DNA of 64,000 nt from an uncultured Croceicoccus sp. (lineage in GTDB: Bacteria; Pseudomonadota; Alphaproteobacteria; Sphingomonadales; Sphingomonadaceae), in assembly GCF_947496385.1 (NCBI RefSeq), contig NZ_CANMCP010000003.1, positions 62,001 through 126,000 of the forward strand, read 5' to 3'. The notes under the pieces were generated by a model that saw only the letters and a list, made by a program, of their open reading frames with translations, made no database searches and had not been told where the DNA came from. This document shows positions 48,108 to 57,714 of this stretch, in pieces. A program made the position numbers and the translations under genes. The stretch's first letter is position 1. The number at the start of each line of letters is the position of its first letter.

Positions 48108-48407
48108 GAGGGGAAAACCCCCACCGCACAGGCTGGATCCTTGGGGAGAGGATGCCCCACCGTTGCACGACAGCGCGCGAACCACCCGGTTCGCGCGCTG
48201 TTTCATTGGGGCCGTCGACCGGCGTGCGGCGGAAAATTTCGCCCCGGCATGAATTCATCGCTGACGAAGGCGGGCCGGATATGCTTTACGCAGGGGCGCA
48301 CCCGGTTCGGGCACGAATGGCCACCGCGCCCGTTCGCTGTTCGACCGCCCGTTTCCCGCGCCCGCCGCACACCGGCATCGCGGCGCCCAGATTCGAAAGA
48401 GCCCGAC
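48108..48407. other. Intergenic region after the aceA unit
   Basis: 300 bases between the aceA follower gene and sapC. It contains the hairpin at 48170-48201 and a GGGG/CCCC hairpin near 48142-48158. The SapC frame is open back to 48141 but without a ribosome site, so I treat it as non-coding. Confidence 0.5.
48170..48204 (+). terminator. Probable terminator of the aceA unit
   Basis: A 12-bp perfect stem ACAGCGCGCGAA/TTCGCGCGCTGT (48170-48181 with 48190-48201), an 8-base loop, then only three T in a row (TTTCATT). A very strong stem with a weak T-run. Confidence 0.6.
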
Positions 48408-49133
48408 ATGACCAGCCCCTCCCCCCTCGACCCCGCGACCCATCGCGATCTGCGCGTGCGCACCGGCGCATCGGACGATCTTGGCGATGGCATCATGGCG
48501 TGCCTCGCCGTGCCGAGCGAGTTTCGCCGGGTGCAGGATTGCTTCCCCATCCTGTTCCGCCTCGACGTGGAACGCGACAGCTTCGATGCGATCGCCTTGT
48601 TCGGGTTCGAGGCGGGCGAGAACCTGTTCGTCGTAAACGGCGAATGGGACGCATCGTACAAACCGCTCGCCATGGATGTGCAGCCGTTCCTGATCGGGCG
48701 GTCGGGCGATGGCGAGGATCGCGACGAATTGCAGGTCGACCCCGCCCATCCGCGCATCGCCGGCGCGGAGGAGGCGCAGGGCGTGCGCGTGTTCGAGGAC
48801 GACGGCGCGGCAACCCCGTTCCTGGAATCGGTGCGTGAAAAGCTTGCCGCGCTCGACGCGGGCTATCGCGATTCGTCGGGGTTCTTCGATGCGCTGCGTC
48901 GACACGACCTGCTCGAACCGTTCACGCTCGACATCACCTTCGCCGACGGCAGCGTGCAGCAGCTCGACGGCTATCACGCCATTAACGAGGAACGGCTGCG
49001 CCTGCTCGACGGGGCGGGGCTTGGCGGGCTTCACATCGACGGCCATCTCGAACCGCTGTTCATGGCGCTGGCGTCGCTGTCGCGGATCGGGGCGCTGATC
49101 GACCGGCGCAATGCGCGGATCGCGGCTGGCTGA
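48408..49133 (+). CDS. SapC family protein
   Basis: 241 residues from ATG 48408. The SapC domain fills most of the protein: VPSEFRRVQDCFPILFR near 35-51, FGFEAGENLFVV near 63-74, and the C-terminal DGYHAINEERLRLL near 190-203. Named after a Campylobacter S-layer secretion gene cluster, but in sphingomonads SapC genes usually lie near TonB receptors and flavin-dependent halogenase genes and the role is unclear. Here it stands alone. Convergent with the efflux operon. Confidence 0.85.
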   Translation: MTSPSPLDPATHRDLRVRTGASDDLGDGIMACLAVPSEFRRVQDCFPILFRLDVERDSFDAIALFGFEAGENLFVVNGEWDASYKPLAMDVQPFLIGRSGDGEDRDELQVDPAHPRIAGAEEAQGVRVFEDDGAATPFLESVREKLAALDAGYRDSSGFFDALRRHDLLEPFTLDITFADGSVQQLDGYHAINEERLRLLDGAGLGGLHIDGHLEPLFMALASLSRIGALIDRRNARIAAG

Positions 49134-49146
49134 GGCCGTGGCGGGC

Positions 49147-49174
49147 GGGGCACGCGGAAATCGCGCGCCCCGTT
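49147..49174. terminator. Possible bidirectional terminator hairpin between sapC and the efflux operon
   Basis: GGGGCACGCG/CGCGCGCCCC (49147-49156 with 49162-49171) with one mismatch, loop GAAAT, followed on the plus strand by GTTT. It lies between two convergent genes. Confidence 0.45.
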
Positions 49175-49181
49175 TACCCCG

Positions 49182-50618
49182 TTACGGCGCGGGCGTTTCG
49201 ACCGCGCCGAACCCGCCACCCAGCGCGACGAACAGGTTCACGTCGTTCTGGTAAAGCGCGCGCCGGGTGGACAGCAATTGCTGCTGCGCCGAAAACAGGC
49301 TGCGTTCCGCGTCCAGCACTTCGAGATAATCGGCCACCCCTTCGCGATAGCGCAGCCGGGCGATGCGCGCGATCCGCTGCTGCGCTGCGACGCCGCGCTG
49401 CAACGTCTCGACCTGCTCGGCGAGATAGCGGCGCCCGGCAAGTCCGTCCGACACCTCGCGGAACGCGGTCTGCACCGTGCGGTCGTAGGTGGCGAGCAGT
49501 TCCGCCTCCGTTGCGCGGGCAAGCGCGAGATTGGCATCGCGCTGTCCGTTGTCGAAGATCGGCAGGCTGATCGACGGTCCGAACGTCCAGGTGAGCGCAT
49601 CGCCCGGATCGAACAATCCGCCAATGTCGGCAGAGGCGAGCCCCGCCGTCCCGGTGAGCGAAATGCTGGGGAAGAACGCGGCGCGCGCGGCCCCGATGTC
49701 GGCCCGCGCGGCGCGCAGCGTTTCCTCCGCCGCGACGATGTCGGGCCGGGCGAGCAGCAGGTCCGACGGCAGGCCCGCGTCGATGCGCACCGGCGCCGCC
49801 TGCGCGTCCAGCGAGAGCCCGTCGGGCAGCGACGGTGGCAGTCGCCCACCCACGAGCACCTGCAGCAGATTGCGCAATTGCGCGGCGTTCAGCTCCTCCG
49901 CCGCAAGCTGCTGCTGCGCCGAGGTCAGCAGGCTCTCCGCCTGCCGGTACGGGAGGCCGGACGTCACCCCCGCATCGAGCCGCAGCGCCGCGATGCGCAA
50001 GCCTTCCGCCCGGCTTTCCACGGTCTGCTCGGCAAGCGCGATCTGCTCGCCGCTCTCGATCAGCTCGAAATAGCGGCTCGCGACATCGGCGATGAGCGAG
50101 AGATAGAACGAACGCTGCGCCGCGACGGTGGACAGGTAACGCGCGCGCGCCGCCTCGCTCTGATTGGCGACGCGGCCCCAGAAATCGAGCTCGAACGCGC
50201 TCGCCCCGATGCCGATGTCGTACCGATCGAGCGTGACGGAGCCGGAGGCCGGCGTGCCCGCGCCGACCGGCTGCGTCCCCAGCGGGATGCGGGTGCGCGT
50301 GGCCGAACCGGTGGCGACGACCTGCGGCAGGCGGTCCGCATTCTCGATCCGGTAACGTGCGCGCGCCTGCTCGATCCGCGCGGTCGCGGCGACGAGGTCG
50401 CGATTGTTTTCAAGCGCGCTGGTGATCAGCACCTGAAGCCGCGGATCGGTCAGATATTCGCGCCACCCCAGCCGCGAAGCCACGACCGACCCGTCGGGGC
50501 GATAGGCATGGTCGTAACCTGCGGGCACGGCGGGTTCGGGACGAACATGTTCGGGCGCGAGATTGACGCAGCCCGACAATGCACTCGCCGCAAGCCCTGC
50601 GATCAGAAGCTTTTTCAT
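49182..50618 (-). CDS. RND efflux outer membrane lipoprotein (OprM/NodT family)
   Basis: 478 residues from ATG 50618. A lipoprotein signal (LSGC near residue 17) is followed by two repeats of the outer-membrane efflux domain forming the trimeric exit duct: LGWREYLTDPRLQVLI near 50, DFWGRVANQSEAARARYL near 140, and the second-half start RPDIVAAEETLRAARADIGAARAAFFPS near 290. It overlaps the pump gene by 4 bases (ATGA) as the third gene of a complete adaptor-pump-duct operon. Confidence 0.94.
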   Translation of the reverse strand: MKKLLIAGLAASALSGCVNLAPEHVRPEPAVPAGYDHAYRPDGSVVASRLGWREYLTDPRLQVLITSALENNRDLVAATARIEQARARYRIENADRLPQVVATGSATRTRIPLGTQPVGAGTPASGSVTLDRYDIGIGASAFELDFWGRVANQSEAARARYLSTVAAQRSFYLSLIADVASRYFELIESGEQIALAEQTVESRAEGLRIAALRLDAGVTSGLPYRQAESLLTSAQQQLAAEELNAAQLRNLLQVLVGGRLPPSLPDGLSLDAQAAPVRIDAGLPSDLLLARPDIVAAEETLRAARADIGAARAAFFPSISLTGTAGLASADIGGLFDPGDALTWTFGPSISLPIFDNGQRDANLALARATEAELLATYDRTVQTAFREVSDGLAGRRYLAEQVETLQRGVAAQQRIARIARLRYREGVADYLEVLDAERSLFSAQQQLLSTRRALYQNDVNLFVALGGGFGAVETPAP

Positions 50619-53600
50619 GCGCGTTCCTCCGCCGCTTCGGCATCGTGCGGCCCGGCCCCGACGGGTTGCTTCCGGCTGATGTAGCGCCGCACGAGCAGGT
50701 AGAGCACGGGGATGAGGAAAATGCCGAGCGCGGTGGCGAAGATCATGCCGCCCATGACGCCCGTGCCGACCGCCTGCCGGCTGGCCGCGCCGGCCCCCGA
50801 CGACAGCACCAGCGGCACCATGCCCAGGATGAACGCGAGCGAGGTCATGATGATCGGGCGCAGACGCAACCGGGCCGCGGCCTTCACCGCCTCCAGCGGC
50901 GATTTGCCCGCCTCTTCCTCCTCGATCGCGAATTCCACGATCAGGATCGCGTTCTTTGCCGCAAGGCCAATGATGGTGATGAGGCCGACATTGAAATAGA
51001 TGTCGGCGCTGTAACCGCGGGCCCATGTGAAGATCACCGCACCCAGAATGCCCATCGGCACGATCAGCAGCACCGAGACCGGCACCGCCCAGCTTTCGTA
51101 GAGCGCCGCGAGCAACAGGAACACGATGAGCGCGGAAAGCCCGAGCAGCAGGCCGATCTGCCCCGATGCCTGCTGTTCCTCGAACGACAGGCCGGTCCAT
51201 TCATACCCGATCCCCTCGGGCAATTCCTGCGCCAGCCGCTCCATCTCGGCGAGTGCGGCGCCCGAGGCATAGCCTTCGGCCGCCTCGCCCGAAAGCGTCA
51301 TCGCGGGATAGCCGTTGTACCGGGCGAGCGCCGGCGGCGCGGCGGTCCATGTCGCGTCGGCAAAGGCGCTGAACGGGACGAGGTCGCCCTGCGCATTGGG
51401 GATGCGCAGCGCCAGAATGTCCTCGGGCGAACGGCGGCTGTCGCTGTCGGCCTGCGCGAGCACCTGCAGCACGCGGCCCTGCCGGTTGAAGTCGTTGACA
51501 TAGGCCGAGCCGAAATTGATCGCCAAAGCGTTGTTCACATCGCTCATCGAAAGGCCGAGCGCGCGGACCTGCAACCGGTCGATGTCGAGCGCGACCTGCG
51601 GAGCGGGCTGCTGGTCTTCGGGCCGAAGATTGGCGATCACCGGGCTTTGCGACGCGGCGGCGAGCAGCTGATCCCGCGCCGAGGTCAGCACGTCCCGGCC
51701 AAGTCCGGCGCGATCCTCCAGCTTCATGGAAAAGCCGCTTGCATTGCCGAGTGCGCTGATCGGCGGGGGCTGCACCGGAAAGGCCAGCGCATCGTCGATC
51801 GTCATCAGGAACCCGCCCAGCCGTTCGGCAATGGCGGCCGCGGAATGTTCGCCGCCGCCCCGCTCGCTCCAGTCGTTGAACACGGTGAACATCATCGCGT
51901 TGTTCTCACCCTGCCCGAAAAAGCTGTAGCCGTGGATCGTGACGACGTCGCGGACCTCCTCCTGCTGAGCCCAGAAATCCTGGATCCGTTCGACGGCGGC
52001 ATCGGTCCGCTCCGCCGTGCTGCCGGCGGGCGCCTGCACCACGGTGATGAGATAGCCCTGATCCTCCGTCGGGAGGAAACCGCCGGGAAGACGCGTGAAC
52101 AGGAACCCCGTCACCACCACCAGCGCGCCGAACACGGCCAGCGCCCGCAGGGGCCGCGACAGGATCTTGTCATTCGTGCGGGTATAGCGGCGCGTGGTCC
52201 GATCGAACCAGCGGTTGAACTTTTCGAGCACCCGGCCCGCGCGTCCCGTGACCCGGCGAACCTTCCCGCGCCAGCCGGCGGGCGCATCCTGCGTATCGTC
52301 GGCCGCATTTTCCGCCGACCCGTTGCGCCCCGGTTTCAGGAAGTGCGCGCACAGCGCCGGCGTCAGCACGAGCGCCATCACGGCGGAAAAGAAGATCGAG
52401 ATCGCAAGCGTGACGGCGAATTGCCGGTAGATTCCGCCCGTCGATCCGGGGAAGAACGCCATCGGCACGAACACCGCGACCAGCACGAGCGTGATGCCGA
52501 TGATGGCGCCGGTGATCTGGTCCATCGCCTTGCGCGTGGCGGGAATGGGGCCAAGCCCTTCCTCGTGCATGATGCGTTCGACATTCTCGATCACGACGAT
52601 GGCGTCGTCGACGAGGATACCGATGGCCAGCACCATCCCGAACAGCGTCAGCACGTTGATCGAGAAGCCGAACATCAGCAATCCGGCACAGGCCCCCGCA
52701 AGCGCGATCGGCACGACCAGCGTCGGGATCATCGTCGCACGCCAGTTCTGAAGAAACAGAAACATCACGAGGAACACGAGGATCATCGCCTCGACGAGGG
52801 TCTTGACCACCTCCTCGACCGAAAGCGCGACGAAGGGCGTCGTGTCATAGGGGATCGACCAGGCGACATCGTCGGGAAGGTTCTGCCCGATCTGCGCCAT
52901 GCGGTCGCGCACGCCCTCGGCCGTGGAGAGCGCGTTCGCCCCCGTGGCGAGCTGCACCGCCATGCCGGCCATCGGTTGTCCGTTGAGTTCGGCAACGCGG
53001 GTATAGCTCTGCGCGCCAAGTTCCACGCGCGCCACGTCGCGAAGCCGCACCGCGGCGGCCCCGGTGGTGGAGCGCAGGATGATGTTCTCGAACTCCTCCA
53101 CCCGGGTAAAGCGGCCCTGCGTGCGGATATTGGCCGTAATCTGCTGCCCCTCCATCACCGGTGCGGCGCCGATGGAGCCGCCCGCAGCCTGGCTGTTCTG
53201 TTCCGAGATGGCGGCGACGACCTGGCTCGGCGCGATGCCGTAGGACGCCAGCGCATCGGGATCGAGCCAGATCCGCATGGCATAGGGCGAACCGAACAGC
53301 TGCACATCGCCGACACCTTCGACGCGGCGCAATTCGTCCACGACCCGGACCGAGGCGATATTGCCCAGCTCGACATTGTCCGTCCCACCCGATTTCGACG
53401 TCAGCGCGACAATCATGAGAAAGCCGGAATTGGCCTGGCGCACGGTGATGCCCTGCCGCCGGACGGCTTCGGGAAGGCGCGCCTCGACCGTGGAGAGCCG
53501 GTTCTGCACCTCCGTCTGCGCGATGTCGATGTCGGTGCCCGATTCGAAGGTGAGCGTGATGCTGGCCGACCCGTTGGAGGAGCTGCTCGACGCCATGTAG

Positions 53601-53827
53601 AGGAAGCCTTCGACCCCGTTCATCTGCTGTTCGATGACCTGGGTGACGTTTTCCTCGAGCGTTTGCGCATCGGCGCCGGGATACACCACCGAAATGGACA
53701 GCGATGGCGGGGCGACCGACGGATATTGCTCGATCGGGAGCGCGCGCAGGGCGATGAACCCCGCGAGCAGGATGAAAAGCGATACGACCCATGCGAAGAC
53801 GGGCCTGTCGATGAAAAAGCGTGACAC
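50615..53827 (-). CDS. RND multidrug efflux pump, inner membrane subunit (AcrB/MexB family)
   Basis: 1070 residues from a GTG at 53827 (GGAG 9 bases upstream). Proton-driven drug/H+ antiporter of the hydrophobe/amphiphile efflux-1 family. FFIDRPVFAWVVSLFILLAG is the standard start; twelve helices and two large periplasmic loops follow. GILVDDAIVVIENVERIMHEEGL in TM4, with the twin Asp of the proton relay, is intact near 400-425. About 35 extra residues of loop (NGSAENAADDTQDAPAGW near 500) are notable. Adaptor gene precedes (6-base gap), duct gene follows. Confidence 0.96.
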   Translation of the reverse strand: MSRFFIDRPVFAWVVSLFILLAGFIALRALPIEQYPSVAPPSLSISVVYPGADAQTLEENVTQVIEQQMNGVEGFLYMASSSSSNGSASITLTFESGTDIDIAQTEVQNRLSTVEARLPEAVRRQGITVRQANSGFLMIVALTSKSGGTDNVELGNIASVRVVDELRRVEGVGDVQLFGSPYAMRIWLDPDALASYGIAPSQVVAAISEQNSQAAGGSIGAAPVMEGQQITANIRTQGRFTRVEEFENIILRSTTGAAAVRLRDVARVELGAQSYTRVAELNGQPMAGMAVQLATGANALSTAEGVRDRMAQIGQNLPDDVAWSIPYDTTPFVALSVEEVVKTLVEAMILVFLVMFLFLQNWRATMIPTLVVPIALAGACAGLLMFGFSINVLTLFGMVLAIGILVDDAIVVIENVERIMHEEGLGPIPATRKAMDQITGAIIGITLVLVAVFVPMAFFPGSTGGIYRQFAVTLAISIFFSAVMALVLTPALCAHFLKPGRNGSAENAADDTQDAPAGWRGKVRRVTGRAGRVLEKFNRWFDRTTRRYTRTNDKILSRPLRALAVFGALVVVTGFLFTRLPGGFLPTEDQGYLITVVQAPAGSTAERTDAAVERIQDFWAQQEEVRDVVTIHGYSFFGQGENNAMMFTVFNDWSERGGGEHSAAAIAERLGGFLMTIDDALAFPVQPPPISALGNASGFSMKLEDRAGLGRDVLTSARDQLLAAASQSPVIANLRPEDQQPAPQVALDIDRLQVRALGLSMSDVNNALAINFGSAYVNDFNRQGRVLQVLAQADSDSRRSPEDILALRIPNAQGDLVPFSAFADATWTAAPPALARYNGYPAMTLSGEAAEGYASGAALAEMERLAQELPEGIGYEWTGLSFEEQQASGQIGLLLGLSALIVFLLLAALYESWAVPVSVLLIVPMGILGAVIFTWARGYSADIYFNVGLITIIGLAAKNAILIVEFAIEEEEAGKSPLEAVKAAARLRLRPIIMTSLAFILGMVPLVLSSGAGAASRQAVGTGVMGGMIFATALGIFLIPVLYLLVRRYISRKQPVGAGPHDAEAAEERA

Positions 53828-53833
53828 CTGGGC

Positions 53834-55051
53834 TTACTCCGCCTGCGACCGGGGCCGGGCGGTGGCCGCCGCCCCGCCGCGTTCGCCGGCGGCATCGGTG
53901 CGGGTCGCGGCGGGCGCGGGGGTTGCCGGCCGCGGCGCGGGCGCGTTCTTCGGCGTGGGTGCAACGGGCATGCCGGGGCGCAGTTTTTGCAGATTATTGG
54001 TGATGATCTCGTCGCCGGGTTCCAGGCCCGACGTCACGATCCACTTGCCGTCGACCATCTCGCCCAGCTCCACGGGCCGCGCCATCACCGTATCGTCCGG
54101 CGATACGAGCAGGACGCTGCCGCCCGTCTCGCCGATGTTCACGACCGATTGCGGCACCGCGATCGCATTGTTGACATCGCCGACCCGGAAACGGCCGCGC
54201 ACGAATTCGCCGGGCTGCAACAGCCGGTCGGGATTGGCGAAGCGGGCACGCAGCGCAACCGTGCCGGTTTCCGCATCGACCGAGAAATCGAGGAAATCGA
54301 CAAGGCCGGGCACGCCATATTCGGTCCCGTCGGGCAGGGTCAGGTAAACCTCGATCTGCTCCCCATCGGCAAAGTCGAGCTCGCCCGAGGCGATGCGGCG
54401 GCGGATCGTCTGCAATTCCGATACCGATTGCGAGAACGTGACATAGACCGGGCTGACCTGCTCGATGCGGGTCATCAACGTGCCCTCCGCCTGGCTGACG
54501 AGCGCGCCTTCGGTCACCTGCGCGCTGCTCGCCCGGCCCGAGATCGGCGCGCGCACGGTGGTGTAGCCCAGTTGCAGCGAGGCGGACTGAAGCTGTGCCT
54601 GGATCTGTGCGACATTGGCCGCCGCCTCGCGCGATGCGGCCAGGGCGGCGTCGTATTCCTGCCGGCTGATGGCGTTTTCATCGACCAGCGGACGATACCG
54701 CTCGACGACGGCGCGGGCGTTTGCCGCGGTCGCGCGGGCGCGCTGCAACGCGGCCTCGGTCTGATTATAGCTGGCGCGCAATTCGGCCGGGTCGATCCGA
54801 AAGAGCGGCTGCCCCTCGCGCACGTCGGTGCCTTCCTCGTAAAGGCGGCTCTGCACGATGCCGGTCACGCGGGCCCGGACCTCGGCCGTGCGGATGGATT
54901 CGACACGCCCCGGCAATTCGACGATGTTGGGCACGGCCTGCGCCTCGACAATGAGGGTTTCGACCGGGATCGCCTGCGGCTGCGGCGGGGACTCGCTCCC
55001 ACAACCGGAAAGGGCCACGACGGCGGCGACGAGAAAGGATTTGATTTTCAA
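53834..55051 (-). CDS. RND efflux periplasmic adaptor lipoprotein (AcrA/MexA family)
   Basis: 405 residues from a TTG at 55051, the only in-frame start that keeps the lipoprotein signal; the ribosome site is weak. Lipobox LSGC near residue 17. ELPGRVESIRTAEVRARVTGIV starts the barrel/lipoyl region (about 45-70), an alpha-hairpin covers about 95-165, then lipoyl, beta-barrel and membrane-proximal domains, and a Pro/Ala-rich tail from about 360. It joins pump and duct. The 20-bp palindrome 55084-55103 lies 33 bases upstream. Confidence 0.94.
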   Translation of the reverse strand: MKIKSFLVAAVVALSGCGSESPPQPQAIPVETLIVEAQAVPNIVELPGRVESIRTAEVRARVTGIVQSRLYEEGTDVREGQPLFRIDPAELRASYNQTEAALQRARATAANARAVVERYRPLVDENAISRQEYDAALAASREAAANVAQIQAQLQSASLQLGYTTVRAPISGRASSAQVTEGALVSQAEGTLMTRIEQVSPVYVTFSQSVSELQTIRRRIASGELDFADGEQIEVYLTLPDGTEYGVPGLVDFLDFSVDAETGTVALRARFANPDRLLQPGEFVRGRFRVGDVNNAIAVPQSVVNIGETGGSVLLVSPDDTVMARPVELGEMVDGKWIVTSGLEPGDEIITNNLQKLRPGMPVAPTPKNAPAPRPATPAPAATRTDAAGERGGAAATARPRSQAE

Positions 55052-55083
55052 GGATTATGCCCAGCTATTGTGCAAATGCGAGA

Positions 55084-55103
55084 TATGTAATAATCATTAC
55101 ATA
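55084..55103. promoter_or_regulatory. Palindromic operator between the efflux operon and tetR
   Basis: TATGTAATAATCATTACATA: two perfect 8-base inverted arms around AATC, in an AT-rich island in a GC-rich genome, between divergent genes 77 bases apart. This is the expected form and place of a TetR-type operator that would control both directions. Confidence 0.8.
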
Positions 55104-55128
55104 AGAATAAGGCAATGGGGATCGTAAG

Positions 55129-55821
55129 GTGAACGAGGAGAATTGTCCGGCAGGGTGCGAGGCCGGCGCCGTCGATGGCCGGCTGCGCGCCCGTCACGAC
55201 GCCTTTATCGAGGCGGCGCGCGCGCTCTTTGCCGAAAAGGGGTTCGAGGCGACGGCCTTGTCCGATGTGGTCAAACAGGCGGGCGGATCGCTGACCACGC
55301 TTTACAAGCTTTTCGGGAACAAGGACGGGCTGCTGGCCGCGGTGGTGCTTCGCGCGCCCGATTCCGGTGAACAGATCGTGACGTCGGTCGCGGCGCTCGA
55401 TCTCCCGCTCGACGAAAAGCTTCGCGTGCTCGCGCAGCGATTGTCGGCCCATATGCTCGACCCTGGGACCATGGCGATGTGGCGCATCGTCATCGGGCGC
55501 AGCATCGAGGACCCCGCCTTTGCCCAAGCCTTTCACGAGGCTCTCCTGTACAAGCTGCGGACCCGCCTCGCCCAGCTTTTCAGCGAGGTCGAGGCGGGCG
55601 GGCAATCGCTTGCCGCGCCGCCCGCGCTGCTCGCCCGCGTGTTTTTCAGCATCGTCTTTCACGAATTCCAGATCGAGGCGATTACCGGCGGGCCCCACTT
55701 CGCCAGCGGCGCGCTCGACCTCGACGAACGGGTCGATTTCTTCCTGCGCGGCGCGGGCATCGTGCCGGCGGCACCGGGCGCGCCCTCCGGCAATGATGAC
55801 AGCGGAGCCGCTTCGGGCTAA
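55129..55821 (+). CDS. TetR-family regulator of the efflux operon
   Basis: 230 residues from GTG 55129. The N-terminal TetR helix-turn-helix (about 20-66) reads AFIEAARALFAEKGFEATAL, then VVKQAGGSLTTLYKLFGNKD. The C-terminal ligand/dimer domain resembles the AcrR/AefR C-terminal family (HMLDPGTMAMWRIVIGRSIED near 109). It probably represses the divergent RND operon and itself through the palindrome 55084-55103 and lets go when a drug binds. Confidence 0.93.
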   Translation: MNEENCPAGCEAGAVDGRLRARHDAFIEAARALFAEKGFEATALSDVVKQAGGSLTTLYKLFGNKDGLLAAVVLRAPDSGEQIVTSVAALDLPLDEKLRVLAQRLSAHMLDPGTMAMWRIVIGRSIEDPAFAQAFHEALLYKLRTRLAQLFSEVEAGGQSLAAPPALLARVFFSIVFHEFQIEAITGGPHFASGALDLDERVDFFLRGAGIVPAAPGAPSGNDDSGAASG

Positions 55822-55855
55822 GGCGGCGAAAAGGTTTCATCCGAGAGGATCGCCG

Positions 55856-57556
55856 ATGAAAGGAAACAATCCGATGCGTCTCGCGCTCGTCCCCCTGTTG
55901 CTCGCCACCGCCGCCTGCGCGGGGCATACCGCTCCCTCCCCCGCCACCGCGCCGATCGCCCCGGTTGCGCCGGCCTCCGACGGATATGCCCTCGATACGC
56001 AGCTCGGCAAGCTGGCGGTGATCGACATGGCGCCCGACACCGCGTTCCTGAATGCGGAGGAACGCGATGTCGTGAACCTCCTCATCCAGGCGTCGGACCT
56101 GATGGACGAGATCTACCTGCGGCAGCGCGATCCGAACAATCCCGCCGTGCGCGCCGCCATCGCGGCCAGCGACCGGCCCGACCGCGATCTCCTGCTCGAA
56201 ATGTTCGACCGCAATTTCGGGCAATATGACGCGATCGAGGAATTGCACCCGTTCTTCGGCGGCACGCCGATGCCCGAGGGTGCGGGCTTCTACCCCGCCG
56301 ACATGACGCGCGCCGAATTCGACGCCTATGTCGCGGCCCACCCGGATCAGGCCGACGCGCTGCGCAGCCCCTATACCGTCGTGCGGCGCGAGGGCGACCG
56401 GCTCGTCGCGGTGCCCTATTCGGTGGCCTATCGCGAATGGCTGGAACCGGCGGCGCGCCTGCTCGAACAGGCATCCGCGCGGACGAGCAACGCCAGCCTC
56501 AAACGCTTCCTCGCGCTGCGTGCGAAGGCGTTCCGCACCGACGATTATTTCGAGAGCGAGCTTGCCTGGATGGATCTGTCCGGCACGCCGATCGAGGTCG
56601 CGATCGAGCCGTACGAGGTCTATACCGACCGGCTTTACGGCACGAAGACCGCGTTCGAAAGCTTCGTCACGTTGAAAGACCCGGAGGAATCCGCCGCGCT
56701 CGACCGGTACAAGGGCTATCTGCGCGACATGGAAGCGAACCTGCCGATCGAGGATCGCTACAAGAATTTCAGCCGCGGTTTCGAAAGCCCCATCGCGGTC
56801 GCCGAACAGATCCATGGCGGCGGCGACAACGTGCCGGGCGTGCAGACCATCGCCTTCAACCTGCCCAATGACGAGCGTGTGCGCGAGGCGAAGGGCGCGA
56901 AGAAGGTGATCCTGTCCAACGTGCTGGGCGCGAAATACGATCGCATCCTGTCGCCGATGGCGCCGCTCGTGCTCATGCCGCAGCAGGCGGGGATGGTCGC
57001 GCGCAAATATATGCAGCTGTCGACGTTGTTCCACGAATTGTCGCACAGCCTCGGGCCGGGCACGATCACCGTGGATGGCCGCCAGACCACGGTGAACGAG
57101 GAATTGCGGGATCAATATTCCGCGCTGGAGGAGGCGAAGGCCGACGTCATGGGCGTGTGGAACCTCCTCTACATGATGGAGCGGGGCGAATTGCCGGCGG
57201 CGGAAAAATCGCAGCTTTTCGCGACCTACATGGCCGGGATCTTCCGTTCGGTGCGCTTTGGCGTGCAGGAGGCGCACGGCAAGGGCGCGGCGCTCCAATA
57301 CGGCTATCTCAAGGACAAGGGCGCCTTTGCCTTCGATCCCGGCTCGGGGCGCTTCGTCATCGACGACGCCGCGATGGAGGCGGGTTTGCGCGACCTCCTC
57401 CACGATCAGCTCATGCTGCAGGCGCGCGGCGATTATGCGGGCACGAAGGCATTCTTCGACCGCTGGGCGGTTCTGGACGAACCGGCGCGGCGGGTGATCG
57501 GCACGATGGATGCGATCCCGGTCGACATCGTCCCGGTGTATCCCGAACGCATCTGA
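55856..57556 (+). CDS. M49-like (dipeptidyl-peptidase III related) metallopeptidase, lipoprotein
   Basis: 566 residues from ATG 55856 (AGAGGA upstream; ATG 55874 would also fit). A lipoprotein signal ends at TAAC (Cys near residue 20), so it is probably outer-membrane or periplasmic. The zinc motif FHELSHSLGPG is near residue 391 and EEAKADVMGVW, with the third ligand Glu, near 423. Real DPP III has HExxxH; this has the shorter HExxH. Upstream regions such as FNLPNDERVREAKGAKKVIL match the M49-like group of proteobacteria. Substrate unknown. It starts 34 bases after tetR, but a shared function is not implied. Confidence 0.82.
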   Translation: MKGNNPMRLALVPLLLATAACAGHTAPSPATAPIAPVAPASDGYALDTQLGKLAVIDMAPDTAFLNAEERDVVNLLIQASDLMDEIYLRQRDPNNPAVRAAIAASDRPDRDLLLEMFDRNFGQYDAIEELHPFFGGTPMPEGAGFYPADMTRAEFDAYVAAHPDQADALRSPYTVVRREGDRLVAVPYSVAYREWLEPAARLLEQASARTSNASLKRFLALRAKAFRTDDYFESELAWMDLSGTPIEVAIEPYEVYTDRLYGTKTAFESFVTLKDPEESAALDRYKGYLRDMEANLPIEDRYKNFSRGFESPIAVAEQIHGGGDNVPGVQTIAFNLPNDERVREAKGAKKVILSNVLGAKYDRILSPMAPLVLMPQQAGMVARKYMQLSTLFHELSHSLGPGTITVDGRQTTVNEELRDQYSALEEAKADVMGVWNLLYMMERGELPAAEKSQLFATYMAGIFRSVRFGVQEAHGKGAALQYGYLKDKGAFAFDPGSGRFVIDDAAMEAGLRDLLHDQLMLQARGDYAGTKAFFDRWAVLDEPARRVIGTMDAIPVDIVPVYPERI

Positions 57557-57714
57557 TGTGACCGGAAAAGCACGCGAGGCGCGCATCGTTCATCGCGGAT
57601 ACGGGGCGGTTTCGATATAGGACATCGGACCGGCCCCGTTCGCATGGCCCTTGCGGATGGCCCCGGTGTCGCCATCTTCTGCGGCGGCGACGGTATTCGC
57701 GATGGGACGTATGA

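Noticed and set aside
48141-48407. 89-codon N-terminal extension of SapC
   Set aside because: In frame, but Arg/Pro-rich with no family match, no ribosome site, and it runs through a terminator-like hairpin.
50579-53824. 1081-codon open frame on the plus strand
   Set aside because: Exact antisense shadow of the RND pump gene with His/Arg/Asp-rich nonsense and no domain.
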